Source: an uncultured Clostridia bacterium
GTDB taxonomy: Bacteria > Bacillota > Clostridia > Christensenellales > QALW01
Length of the DNA: 12,746 bases
Direction: 5' to 3'
Assembly: GCA_900550765.1 (NCBI GenBank)
Contig: URTC01000015.1
Coordinates: 1 to 12,746 of the forward strand
Shown in pieces: positions 1-8,026 of the stretch. The stretch's first letter is position 1; each line of letters starts with the position of its first letter. A program made the position numbers and the translations under genes. The notes under the pieces were generated by a model that was not told the origin of the DNA, made no database searches, and worked only from the letters and a program-made list of their open reading frames with translations.

Positions 1-1389
1 AAAAAGCTTTCTTCCCATATAGCCGCCTATGGCCGAAGCCATCATTAGGCCGCGGGTCCAGCCGCTGGAATCGCCCAGGCAATACAGGCCGGAAATACTG
101 GTAGTAAGATCCTTGTCCATTTTTACGCGATTGCTGTAGAATTTCAGTTCCGGCGAATACAGCAGCGTCTCGGTGGAGGCAAACCCCGGTACGACGTGAT
201 CCAGCGCTTTAATGAAATTGATGATGTTCATCATTGCCCTATACGGCATAGCAGCGGTAATATCTCCGGCTACGGCGTCGGGCAGCGTGGGCTTTAAATT
301 GGACTGCGCAAGTTCCTTCTGCCAGGTGCGCTTGCCGTCTAAAATATCGCCGAAGCGCTGTACTAAAATATGCCCTGCGCCCAGCATATTGGCCAGCTCC
401 CCAACCTTTTGGGCGTATTCAATCGGCTGGTTGAACGGTACCGAAAAGTTGTGCGAAACCAAAATGGCCAGATTGGTGTTATTGGATTTTAATTCCTTAT
501 AGGAGTGACCGTTGACAACGGCCAGGTCATTATCATAATTTTCTTGGCTGACGAAGCCGCCGGGATTTTGGCAAAAGGTGCGCACTTTGTTTTTAAAGGG
601 CTGCGGATAGCCGATCAGCTTAGATTCATACAGAACCTCATTGACTTTTTCCATAATCTCGTTGCGCACCTCTACGCGCACGCCGATATCCACAGTACCC
701 GGCTCATGAGCGATACCGTGCTCGGCACAGATATGCTCCAGCCATTCGGCGCCTCGGCGGCCGGTGGCTACTACGACGCTTTGGGCCTGGATTTCAAAAT
801 TCTCCTTGCCATTTGTAACGTAAGCACCGCTGCATACGCTGCCGGAGAGAATTAAGTTGGTACATTCGCAGCCGAACAGCATCTCTACGCCGTTTTGCAG
901 TAAATATTGTTCAATGGCGTAATAGATGTTCTGTGCTTTTTCAGTACCCAAATGGCGGTTCGGGCAGTCTACCAATTTTAAGCCTGCCTGAATGGCGCGC
1001 TTGCGGATCTGTTTTACTTCTTCATCATTGCCGACGCCTTCTACCTTGGTATCGGCCCCGAATTCCAGATAGATGGAATCTGCATAGTGAATCAGCGCTT
1101 GGGCTTCTTCTTCTCCTACCAGGTTGGGAAAGTCGCCTCCTACATCCGTAGAGAGCGACAGCTTGCCGTCGGAAAAAGCGCCTGCACCGGAAAAACCCGT
1201 TGTAATGTGGCAATAGGGTTTGCAGTTCATGCATTGGTTGGTCTTTGCCTTTGGGCAGCGCCGTTTTTCTACTGGCTGACCTTTTTCTACAATTAAAATG
1301 CTTTTTTTGCTTCCATTGCGCAGCATCTCCAGCGCGGTAAAGATTCCGGCCGGACCTGCGCCGATGATAAGCACGTCCTTTTTTATCAT
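1..1389 (-). CDS. FAD-dependent dehydrogenase (COG2509-like NAD(P)/FAD oxidoreductase), C-terminus cut by window edge
   Basis: 463 codons lie inside the window with no stop. The ATG at 1389-1387 follows AGGAG with good spacing. The protein opens with a Rossmann dinucleotide fold (VLIIGAGPAG, residues 6-15) and an acidic strand end (ILIVEKG, 31-37), as expected for FAD binding. A cysteine cluster follows, C45-X7-C53-X2-C56-X3-C60, just before the family-typical GFSGAGAFSDGKL segment. The last 30 residues carry a second FAD-contact motif (LGDSSGWTRGLMMASAIGG), so only a short tail should be missing. Family knowledge: this group of predicted flavoproteins is widespread in anaerobic Firmicutes and Bacteroidetes, usually annotated only as a FAD-dependent dehydrogenase or oxidoreductase. 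The substrate is unknown to me. There is no signal peptide, so it is probably cytosolic. It is monocistronic at its 5' side, being separated from the upstream vWA gene by a terminator and having its own consensus promoter. Confidence 0.85.
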   Translation of the reverse strand, partial: MIKKDVLIIGAGPAGIFTALEMLRNGSKKSILIVEKGQPVEKRRCPKAKTNQCMNCKPYCHITTGFSGAGAFSDGKLSLSTDVGGDFPNLVGEEEAQALIHYADSIYLEFGADTKVEGVGNDEEVKQIRKRAIQAGLKLVDCPNRHLGTEKAQNIYYAIEQYLLQNGVEMLFGCECTNLILSGSVCSGAYVTNGKENFEIQAQSVVVATGRRGAEWLEHICAEHGIAHEPGTVDIGVRVEVRNEIMEKVNEVLYESKLIGYPQPFKNKVRTFCQNPGGFVSQENYDNDLAVVNGHSYKELKSNNTNLAILVSHNFSVPFNQPIEYAQKVGELANMLGAGHILVQRFGDILDGKRTWQKELAQSNLKPTLPDAVAGDITAAMPYRAMMNIINFIKALDHVVPGFASTETLLYSPELKFYSNRVKMDKDLTTSISGLYCLGDSSGWTRGLMMASAIGGYMGRKLF

Positions 1390-1446
1390 AAAACCGCTCC
1401 TTTGCGTATTTTTCCGATAGTTTGCTGCCAGGCAGCCTAAGTTGTA

Positions 1447-1475
1447 ATTATATAGGAAAAAATAATTTTTGTCAA
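1447..1475 (-). promoter_or_regulatory. Consensus sigma-A promoter of the FAD dehydrogenase gene
   Basis: On the minus strand, TTGACA (1475-1470), exactly 17 bases, then TATAAT (1452-1447). Both hexamers match the housekeeping consensus perfectly. Transcription should start near 1440, giving a leader of about 50 nt before the ATG at 1389. It lies just downstream of the vWA terminator, so the gene has its own strong transcription unit. Confidence 0.9.
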
Positions 1476-1488
1476 GATGCAAAAGAGG

Positions 1489-1514
1489 AAAAAGCCGCCC
1501 GAAGGCGGCTTTTT
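1489..1514 (-). terminator. Hairpin terminator downstream of the vWA gene
   Basis: Perfect 11-bp inverted repeat: AAAAAGCCGCC (1489-1499), loop CGAA, GGCGGCTTTTT (1504-1514). Read on the minus strand it ends in a T run, 34 nt past the vWA stop. The A/T flanks make it formally bidirectional, but only the minus-strand gene runs into it. Confidence 0.9.
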
Positions 1515-1547
1515 CTTCAACTTTAAAAAGGTGCGGAACGTCTGTTT

Positions 1548-2924
1548 TTAAACAAGAAGATCGCAGCATCGAAAGTCCGAATCAATATTGTGCGCAATAA
1601 TTCTTGCACGCAGGTTCCGGGCATTACATGTGGCTTCAGGTGTTTCGCCTGAAACATCCAGGTTTTCCGGAAGCACAAATTTTACGCATTTTACCAGAAC
1701 GTCGCGGCATTCCGGATAGGTGTGTGCCGGAATGGTTAACGTTTTCATACCGCGCTGATGCTCGTTGCCCTCTTGGTCAACTTCCGTTAAAATAACACCC
1801 AGCGCTACACGTTTGTTGGGGCATACATGCTTCAGGTTGATATCCAGCTGCAGAATGCGTCCGGCAGATTCCAAATACGTGTCACCTGCATCAAATACAA
1901 CGGAATCCTCGCAGCCGTTAACGGTTACATCTACCGGAACCGGACACGGTTCAGGCTGTACGATGCTTCCGCAATCCACCATAACTTCTGGAGTGGGGAA
2001 GGTTGCTTGGTTATTTTCATTATCCGTATAAGTGATAGATTCGTTGACGAACTTACTGCCGGAGGTATCGGCTATATGGCGAATGAAAAATTCCAGCGTT
2101 GCGCCTTCGTTTTCGGTTGTTCCCAGTTCATCGATGGTCCATTTCAGCGTTGTGGCATTGATCATGCTGGCAACGCCTTTGGTTGGCATCAGAATACTGG
2201 TAATCACGAAATCGGGGTTTACAATTTCATCAATTACGATATTGGTTGCACCCGGTTTAGAGATGTTCGCAGCCAGATCCTCAAACAGATCTTCCAGATC
2301 CGCATCCGAGGGAGTAATGGCAACGTGAGAAGCATCGGGATCGGTAGCCCAGTCATTGAGCACAGCGGGGTTGATACCGTCGGCGCCGATCAGGCCAATG
2401 CAGTAAATAATAATGCCGGATGCACGGGCGGCCGCAGCGATAGGGTTGGGGTCCGGTCCTGCAGTTGTTTCGCCGTCGGTGAACATTACCATGACCCTGG
2501 CATTTTGAGAGGAAGGATCAAACAATGCAGCCGCCTTGGCAAAGGCGTCGGCATGGTTGGTAGAGCCGCCGGCTGACAGGCCGTTTACCGCCGATTTTAA
2601 ATCGGCTACCGAGGTGATCAGCTGGGTGTTCTGCACGGCCGTATCAGAAAAGCTTACAATGCCGATGCGGCTGCCTGAGCCGATCTCCCCGTTAGCAGTA
2701 CCGTCTGTTGCTTCTTCAATGATATCGATGAATTTATCGGCGCCTAATTTCAGGTTTGCCAGCGGACTGCCCGCCATGCTGCCGGAACGGTCCAGAATCA
2801 AAACGATATCCGTAGGATTGGTACTGATGTCCGGTGCCGCCGCCAAAGCAAGCGTTACCTTCAGGGAACCCGTACAATCAATTTGATTGGTGCTGATGAA
2901 TTTATTAGAATTGGTTAAACCCAT
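1548..2924 (-). CDS. vWA-domain protein with Cys-rich C-terminal domain, no signal peptide; candidate spore-associated protein
   Basis: 458 residues; ATG at 2924-2922 with GAAGGAG 9 nt upstream. Residues about 38-225 form a vWA domain with an intact MIDAS metal site: DRSGS (D45, S47, S49), T122 in GGSTNHADAF, and D150 in MFTDGE. Residues about 226-316 look like a beta-sandwich Ig-like or DUF11-like domain. Residues 318-458 contain nine cysteines (318, 327, 338, 368, 406, 413, 433, 453, 454), ending in an FRCC motif near the C-terminus. I do not recognise this last domain. There is no signal peptide, lipobox, LPXTG or membrane segment, which is odd for a vWA adhesin-like protein and suggests an intracellular role. 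Cys-rich, non-secreted proteins under a sigma-K-like promoter are typical of spore coat or exosporium components in Firmicutes. That role is inference from the promoter motif and composition, not from homology. Confidence 0.8.
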   Translation of the reverse strand: MGLTNSNKFISTNQIDCTGSLKVTLALAAAPDISTNPTDIVLILDRSGSMAGSPLANLKLGADKFIDIIEEATDGTANGEIGSGSRIGIVSFSDTAVQNTQLITSVADLKSAVNGLSAGGSTNHADAFAKAAALFDPSSQNARVMVMFTDGETTAGPDPNPIAAAARASGIIIYCIGLIGADGINPAVLNDWATDPDASHVAITPSDADLEDLFEDLAANISKPGATNIVIDEIVNPDFVITSILMPTKGVASMINATTLKWTIDELGTTENEGATLEFFIRHIADTSGSKFVNESITYTDNENNQATFPTPEVMVDCGSIVQPEPCPVPVDVTVNGCEDSVVFDAGDTYLESAGRILQLDINLKHVCPNKRVALGVILTEVDQEGNEHQRGMKTLTIPAHTYPECRDVLVKCVKFVLPENLDVSGETPEATCNARNLRARIIAHNIDSDFRCCDLLV

Positions 2925-2970
2925 AAAAAATTTCTCCTTCAGATATTTAAGGTAAAAAGATCACCCTTTT

Positions 2971-2998
2971 TATTGTATGCACCGCCGAAGAAAAAGGT
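2971..2998 (-). promoter_or_regulatory. Candidate sigma-K-like (mother-cell) promoter of the vWA gene
   Basis: On the minus strand, CATACAATA at 2979-2971 fits the Bacillus sigma-K -10 pattern CATAnnnTA, and an AC at 2998-2997 lies 17 bases upstream, where the minimal sigma-K -35 is expected. The same -10 also fits the sigma-E form CATACAnT, but no matching sigma-E -35 is visible. Read as sigma-A, TACAAT is acceptable but has no recognisable TTGACA partner. The predicted start is near 2963, about 40 nt before the ATG. Motifs this short occur by chance, so this is tentative. Confidence 0.4.
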
Positions 2999-3053
2999 GT
3001 CCGGCATGCCTGCTGGCCGGCGGCAGCCTGCACAATTTTTATCATGTTTCTTA

Positions 3054-3082
3054 TGGACATCGCCTGATTTTTTTGTTATACT
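3054..3082 (+). promoter_or_regulatory. Sigma-A promoter of the GH38 gene
   Basis: TGGACA (3054-3059), 17 bases, TATACT (3077-3082), with an extended -10 TG at 3074-3075. Each hexamer is one mismatch from consensus. The predicted start is near 3089; AAGGAG (3117-3122) then sits 8 nt before the ATG at 3131. Confidence 0.8.
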
Positions 3083-3130
3083 GTTTTTATCGATTCCGCC
3101 TTTTGTGCGGCAAAAAAAGGAGTTTTTTTT

Positions 3131-5584
3131 ATGAAACGGATGTATTTGCTCTGCAACGCACACATTGATCCTATGTGGCTGTGGGAATGGAAGGAGGGCG
3201 TAGGCGCGGCGATTTCTACGTTCCGAGTGGCCGCCGAGCTTTGCCGGCAGTATGACGCTTTTGTGTTTAACCATAATGAGGCGCTGCTCTATGAATGGAT
3301 TGAAACCTTTGAGCCTGCGCTGTTTGCCCAGATTCAGGAATTAGTAAAAAAAGGAAATTGGCATATCATGGGCGGATGGTATCTTCAGCCCGACTGTAAT
3401 ATGCCTACCGGCGAATCTTTTGTACGCCAAATCAGCATCGGAAAGCGCTATTTTAAAGAAAAATTCGGTGCGGAGCCTTCCACGGCCATCAATTTTGATC
3501 CTTTTGGCCATACGCGGGGACTGGTGCAGATCATGGAAAAAAGCGGATTTGACAGCTATATTATCTGTCGGCCGTATAACCATGTTCCCGAGACGGATCG
3601 TTTTGTTTGGAAGGGTTTTGCCGGCAGTCAGGTGCGTGTGCTGCGGCTGCCGTGCTACAATTCGCGGCTGGGGCATTCGGTTGATAGAATCCGAGAGGAA
3701 ATGGAAAAACAGAAAAATGAAGAAAATGGCGTGCTCCTCTGGGGGGTAGGCAATCATGGCGGAGGCCCTTCAAAAATTGATTTGGAGGAGATCTCCAAGC
3801 TGGTGGATTCTTCAAAAGATATCGAAGTTCTGCATGCCGCGCCGGAGGATTTTTTTGCTGCCTGCAGGGCAGAAGAATGGCCCGAGCACAGCGTTTCCCT
3901 GCAGCATACAATGGTAGGCTGCTACAGCTCCCAAATACGCATAAAACAGCTGCACCGCAAGCTGGAACAGGAATTGCTTTCGGCAGAAAAAATGCTTTCG
4001 GCCGCCGCGGCGCAAGGGCTCATGGAATATCCCCGTGCAGCGTTGGATACTGCATGGAAAGATCTGCTTTTTGCTCAGTTTCATGATATTCTGCCTGGCT
4101 CATCGATTCAGCCGGTGGAGGAGGCGGGAATTCAGCTGCTGGGGCATGGCCTGGTAGAGGCCGATCGGCTGAAAACGCAGGCGTTTTTTAAGCTTTCTGC
4201 CGGCCAGAAGCCTGCGGAGGAGGGGGAAATTCCCGTTTTGGTCTATAATCCGCACCCCTTTGCTGCAGAAGAGGATCTTGTTTGTGAATTTATGCTGGCA
4301 GATCAAAACTGGCAGGATGAGTTTATTGATGTTTCCGTATGGGATGAGGATGGGATGCCTGTACCCGCCCAAACGGAAAAAGAGTACAGCAATATTCCGA
4401 TTCAATGGCGGAAGCGCGTAGCCTTCCGCGCAAAGCTTGCATCTTTTAGTATGACACGCTTTAACCTTCGCCCCCGGGCGCTTTCTCAGAAGCCCGGAGC
4501 TGCCGTGAAAGAGGAGGACGGCTGCTTGCTGTTTGAAGGCCGCGGATATTGCGCACGGCTGAATTCCGCTACCGGTCTTTTGGAAAGCTATACGGTTCGC
4601 GGCAGGGAATATCTGCGGCAGCCCACGGGCCGGCTGCTTGTCATTGCTGACGACGAGGATCCCTGGGGGATGCGCGTGCAGGGGTATCAAAATCTGCAGG
4701 GCGCCTTTACAGCGGCCTCTCCCGAGGAAACGGCGGCACTCTGCGGTCTTTCTGTTCCTGCGCTTGCACCCGTGCATATCGTAGAGGACGGCCCCGTGCG
4801 TACAATTGCCGAGTGTGTGTTTGTTTCTTCTGCGGGCCAGGCCGTAGTACGATATACCTTTCCTAAGCAGGACGGATATATCGATATCCATATCCGCTTG
4901 ATTACAGCGGCAAAAAATACGATGTTCAAATATGCTCTGGATACTGTGCTTGACGGCGGCATGCTTTTGGGTAAGACTGCATACGGCCTGGATGACCTGC
5001 GGCAGAACGGGCAGGAGTGCGTGGCACAGGAATATGTGCTGCTGCAGACGGAGGAAAGTGCTTTGAGCGTGGCCAATACCGGCACCTATGCGTTGAGCGC
5101 TGAAAACGGTATGCTCCTGCTGACCCTGATGCGTACGCCCGCTTACTGCGCGCATCCGCTGGAAGACCGGCAGATTTTGCCGCAGGATCGCTTTCACGAG
5201 CACAGCGATCAGGGAGAGAGGCAGTTCTTTTTCCGGATGCAGGCGTCTTCTGCCGGGGAGCGCCGGAAGAAGATCAATACAGAGGCGCTTTTGTTGAATC
5301 AGGCACCGACGGCGGTTTGCTTCTTCCCGCCCCAGAGCGGCCAAAAACCCCTGCAGGGCTGTTTGCTGGATAACCCTGTAGTGGAGCTTTCTTCCCTGAA
5401 GGCGGCCTTTGACGGCAACGGATATACGCTGCATTTGTTTAACCCCGATAAAGAAACGCAGACGGTATGCGTAACGCTGCCGGTATTGGGAGGCGCCTCG
5501 TTTACCGCGGAGCTGAAGTCTATGGAGGTATGTGCTTACCGCGTTTGCTGTGGGAAAGCTGAGCCCTGTGCGTTGACCGACTAA
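3131..5584 (+). CDS. Glycoside hydrolase family 38 alpha-mannosidase
   Basis: 817 residues, full length for a bacterial GH38 enzyme. These zinc-dependent retaining enzymes cleave alpha-linked mannose. The N-terminal catalytic domain starts at once with the zinc motif AHIDPMW (H11, D13). The nucleophile and zinc ligand is D123 in NFDPFGHT. A further conserved motif, GNHGGGPSKID, lies near 208-217, and the fourth zinc ligand is H318 in FAQFHDILPG. All four expected metal ligands are therefore present. Residues about 260-345 match the helical linker domain; the rest is the usual beta-rich C-terminal half. No signal peptide is present, so it should act in the cytosol on imported mannosides or on oligosaccharide fragments. 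No sugar transporter or regulator is adjacent; it has its own promoter and terminator and looks monocistronic. The exact linkage specificity cannot be read from sequence. Confidence 0.93.
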   Translation: MKRMYLLCNAHIDPMWLWEWKEGVGAAISTFRVAAELCRQYDAFVFNHNEALLYEWIETFEPALFAQIQELVKKGNWHIMGGWYLQPDCNMPTGESFVRQISIGKRYFKEKFGAEPSTAINFDPFGHTRGLVQIMEKSGFDSYIICRPYNHVPETDRFVWKGFAGSQVRVLRLPCYNSRLGHSVDRIREEMEKQKNEENGVLLWGVGNHGGGPSKIDLEEISKLVDSSKDIEVLHAAPEDFFAACRAEEWPEHSVSLQHTMVGCYSSQIRIKQLHRKLEQELLSAEKMLSAAAAQGLMEYPRAALDTAWKDLLFAQFHDILPGSSIQPVEEAGIQLLGHGLVEADRLKTQAFFKLSAGQKPAEEGEIPVLVYNPHPFAAEEDLVCEFMLADQNWQDEFIDVSVWDEDGMPVPAQTEKEYSNIPIQWRKRVAFRAKLASFSMTRFNLRPRALSQKPGAAVKEEDGCLLFEGRGYCARLNSATGLLESYTVRGREYLRQPTGRLLVIADDEDPWGMRVQGYQNLQGAFTAASPEETAALCGLSVPALAPVHIVEDGPVRTIAECVFVSSAGQAVVRYTFPKQDGYIDIHIRLITAAKNTMFKYALDTVLDGGMLLGKTAYGLDDLRQNGQECVAQEYVLLQTEESALSVANTGTYALSAENGMLLLTLMRTPAYCAHPLEDRQILPQDRFHEHSDQGERQFFFRMQASSAGERRKKINTEALLLNQAPTAVCFFPPQSGQKPLQGCLLDNPVVELSSLKAAFDGNGYTLHLFNPDKETQTVCVTLPVLGGASFTAELKSMEVCAYRVCCGKAEPCALTD

Positions 5585-5635
5585 GCGTACATGGCGGCGT
5601 TATCCGGCCCTGTGGAAAGAGGAAATTTGTAAAAT

Positions 5636-5671
5636 AAAAAACGGCACCGATTTTTTCCGGTGCCGTTTTTT
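5636..5671. terminator. Bidirectional terminator between the GH38 gene and serA
   Basis: AAAAAACGGCACCG (5636-5649), loop ATTTTTTC, CGGTGCCGTTTTTT (5658-5671): a 14-bp perfect stem whose A and T flanks give a T run on either strand. It lies 52 nt past the GH38 stop and 16 nt past the serA stop, so it serves both converging genes. Confidence 0.92.
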
Positions 5672-5686
5672 GCAGGAATAACAGCT

Positions 5687-6850
5687 TCAGATCACACGTA
5701 CGCGGATTACATTTTCAACCGCAGCGATGATATCTACGATTTCCGGCTTAAACGAATTGTCGATATCGATAATGGTATAGGCGTAATCGCCTTTCGAAGC
5801 ATTGATCATACCGCTGATGTTCTCACCGTGCGCCGCAATTGCCGCGGTAATTTGGCCCACCATATTGCTGGTATTCTTATGCATTACGGTAATACGGGCC
5901 TTGCCGGTGCGTGCAAGCGCTACGTTGGGATAGTTCACACTGTTTTTAATGGTGCCCATTTCAAGATAATCCCGCAGCTCACGGGAAGCCATGGCCGCGC
6001 AGTTATCCTCCGATTCAGGAGTGGAAGCGCCTAAATGGGGAAGGACTACTACGCCCTTGGCGCCGATCAGCGCGTCATCGGCAAAATCGGTAGCGTATTT
6101 ATATACTTTGCCGGAAGCACAGGCTTCGACGATATCCTGGTTCTTTACTAAGCCTCCGCGGGCAAAGTTCAGGATTATGACGCCGTCTTTCATGGAGGCA
6201 ATGGAATCCTTATTGATCATGCCCTTGGTGGAATCGATCTGGGGTACGTGAAGGGTGATCACATCACTCTGCGCCATCAGCTGCTCTAAGCTCTCGGCCT
6301 TCTTTACCGCGCGGGAAAGCCGCCAAGCTGCGTCAACCGATACAAAGGGATCATAGCCCAGCACCTTCATGCCCAGCTCCGCCGCGGCGTTGGCAACCAA
6401 GCCGCCGATCGCGCCCAGGCCGATTACGCCCAGGGTCTTGCCCTTGATTTCCGGCCCTACAAACTGACTTTTTCCTTTTTCCGCCATTTTGGCTACGGCG
6501 TCGCCGTTTCCCTTCAGGCTTTTGGCCCAATCCACCGCTTCAAACATATTACGGCTGGCAGCGATCATTGCGCCGATGACCAGCTCCTTTACCGCATTGG
6601 CATTAGCGCCGGGAGTATTGAATACGACGATACCCTTTTGTGCGCAGGCATCCACCGGAATGTTGTTAACGCCCGCGCCGGCGCGCGCTACAGCCAGGGT
6701 AGCCGGTGAAAATTCATAGCTGAGCATATCCGCCGAGCGGACTAAAATGCCTACCGGATCCTTAGCGTCCTCGGAAATATGATATTGCCCCTCGGGCAGA
6801 TTTTCTTTTACAATCTCCGCTATGGAGTTCAGCTTTAAGATTTCCGTCAT
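5687..6850 (-). CDS. serA: D-3-phosphoglycerate dehydrogenase with C-terminal ACT domain
   Basis: 387 residues, the short SerA type lacking the intervening ASB domain of the longer enzymes. It oxidises 3-phosphoglycerate to 3-phosphohydroxypyruvate with NAD+, the first step of phosphorylated serine synthesis. Visible features: the substrate-side segment GVNNIPVDA (60-68), NAD-binding GLGAIGG (144-150), catalytic Arg231 in NFARGGLV, and catalytic His272 in LPHLGAST. The usual DVFExEP segment carrying the catalytic Glu is replaced by ATDFADDAL (253-261), so an Asp there probably takes that role. Residues about 318-387 form an ACT domain (ITVMHKNTSNMVGQI), the usual site of serine feedback inhibition. 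The gene begins 9 nt after the serC stop, and its Shine-Dalgarno sequence overlaps that stop. No serB is nearby. Confidence 0.93.
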   Translation of the reverse strand: MTEILKLNSIAEIVKENLPEGQYHISEDAKDPVGILVRSADMLSYEFSPATLAVARAGAGVNNIPVDACAQKGIVVFNTPGANANAVKELVIGAMIAASRNMFEAVDWAKSLKGNGDAVAKMAEKGKSQFVGPEIKGKTLGVIGLGAIGGLVANAAAELGMKVLGYDPFVSVDAAWRLSRAVKKAESLEQLMAQSDVITLHVPQIDSTKGMINKDSIASMKDGVIILNFARGGLVKNQDIVEACASGKVYKYATDFADDALIGAKGVVVLPHLGASTPESEDNCAAMASRELRDYLEMGTIKNSVNYPNVALARTGKARITVMHKNTSNMVGQITAAIAAHGENISGMINASKGDYAYTIIDIDNSFKPEIVDIIAAVENVIRVRVI

Positions 6851-6862
6851 CTTTATACCTCA
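6851..6862 (-). promoter_or_regulatory. serA ribosome binding site overlapping the serC stop codon
   Basis: The minus strand reads TGAGGTATAAAG then ATG. The TGA is the serC stop and its GA forms part of the GAGGT Shine-Dalgarno, 6 nt before the serA start. This arrangement favours translational coupling, keeping SerC and SerA synthesis linked. Confidence 0.75.
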
Positions 6863-7936
6863 CTTATTTTCCGCTTCAAATTTCTTCATAAAAGCAACCA
6901 GCTTTTCCACGCCCTCGATCGGCATGGCGTTATAGATGGAGGCGCGCATACCGCCTACCAGGCGATGGCCTTTTAAGGAAACCAGACCTTCGGCCGCAGC
7001 TTCCTTTACAAACTTGGCGTCAAGCTCGGCGCTGGGGGTAACGAAAGGAACATTCATGAGGGAGCGGTCCTCTTTTGCTACGCTGTTTTTATAAAAATCA
7101 CTGCTGTCGATTGCATCATAGAGCAGCGAGGCCTTTTGAATGTTTTTCTGCTGTACGGCCTCTACGCCGCCCATCTCCTTGATCCAGCGGAATACGAGCA
7201 TGGAAATGTAAATGCTGTAGCAGGGAGGAGTGTTATAAAGACTGTCTGCGTCGGCCTGGGTCTTCCACATCAGCATTTTGGGGCAGTCGGCCTTAGCCTG
7301 ATCCAGCAGATCCTCACGCACAATCACCACGGTAACGCCGGCGGGGCCGATATTCTTCTGCGCACCGGCATAAATCACGCCGAACTTGGAAACATCCACC
7401 GGCTCGGAAAGGATCATAGAGGACATATCCGCCACCAGCGGCACATCCCCCGTTTCGGGCACATAATTATATTTGGTTCCGAAGATCGTATTGTTAAAGG
7501 TGATATGTACAAAATCGGCTTCGGGGTCAATCCTATCCTTTGTCACCTTGGGAATATAGGTATAAACGGCCTCTTCGCTGGAGGCGATCACTCTGGCGTT
7601 TGTCAGGCGGGCGCCCTCCTTCGCCGCAAGAGACGCAAAATTACCGGTTACGATATAATCGCCCTTGCCGTTTTTGTGCAGGTTTAAAGGAATTGCGCCA
7701 AACTGCGTGGACGCACCCCCCTGCACGAATAATACCTTATAATTTTGGGGAATATTCATCAGCTCGCGCAGCAGCGCTTCGGCTTCCTTGATGATAGCGT
7801 CGTAACACTTTGCGCGGTGGCTCATTTCAAGAACGCTCATGCCTGAACCTTCATAGTCAAGCATATCTGCTGCAGCTTTTTTTAATACCGGTTCCGGCAG
7901 CATGGACGGACCGGCACTGAAATTATAAACTCTCAT
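6860..7936 (-). CDS. serC: Phosphoserine aminotransferase
   Basis: 358 residues, normal length for this class of PLP enzyme. It converts 3-phosphohydroxypyruvate and glutamate to phosphoserine and 2-oxoglutarate, using the SerA product; the same activity can serve pyridoxal phosphate synthesis in some bacteria. Motifs: the N-terminal signature YNFSAGPSMLP (4-14), the phosphate/PLP contact GGAST (73-77), the pyridine-nitrogen Asp170 in VADMSS, the Schiff-base Lys194 in YAGAQKNIGPAG, and C-terminal GHRLVGGMRASIYNA. AGGAGG precedes the ATG at 7936 with good spacing. First gene of the serC-serA operon, with a promoter at 8026-7998. Confidence 0.95.
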   Translation of the reverse strand: MRVYNFSAGPSMLPEPVLKKAAADMLDYEGSGMSVLEMSHRAKCYDAIIKEAEALLRELMNIPQNYKVLFVQGGASTQFGAIPLNLHKNGKGDYIVTGNFASLAAKEGARLTNARVIASSEEAVYTYIPKVTKDRIDPEADFVHITFNNTIFGTKYNYVPETGDVPLVADMSSMILSEPVDVSKFGVIYAGAQKNIGPAGVTVVIVREDLLDQAKADCPKMLMWKTQADADSLYNTPPCYSIYISMLVFRWIKEMGGVEAVQQKNIQKASLLYDAIDSSDFYKNSVAKEDRSLMNVPFVTPSAELDAKFVKEAAAEGLVSLKGHRLVGGMRASIYNAMPIEGVEKLVAFMKKFEAENK

Positions 7937-7997
7937 GTTTTCAGCCTCCTATAAGCCCTATAAATTTTTTCGCGCAAATGAAAAACGCGTTGGAAAC

Positions 7998-8026
7998 ATT
8001 ATACTACTGCTTTGCTTTTCGCGCAA
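7998..8026 (-). promoter_or_regulatory. Promoter of the serC-serA operon
   Basis: On the minus strand, TTGCGC (8026-8021), 17 bases, TATAAT (8003-7998). The -10 is perfect; the -35 keeps only TTG, which suggests moderate strength or activator help. Start near 7991, leader about 55 nt. No riboswitch or T-box structure is seen in that leader. Confidence 0.65.

Noticed and set aside
1827..2576. Plus-strand open frame of 249 codons opposite the vWA gene
   Set aside because: Antisense shadow of the MIDAS-bearing vWA frame; no ribosome binding site or domain.
4100..5434. Long minus-strand open frame (444 codons) opposite the GH38 gene
   Set aside because: It lies wholly inside a gene with all catalytic motifs in place. 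Its peptide is rich in Arg, His, Gln and Leu, as expected from an antisense shadow, and it has no domain.
7136..7687. Plus-strand open frame of 183 codons opposite serC
   Set aside because: Overlaps the unambiguous SerC coding sequence; the peptide is His- and Gly-rich with no family resemblance.
7937..7997. Possible riboswitch or T-box leader in front of serC
   Set aside because: The leader is only about 55 nt, with no T-box consensus, specifier stem or terminator hairpin.
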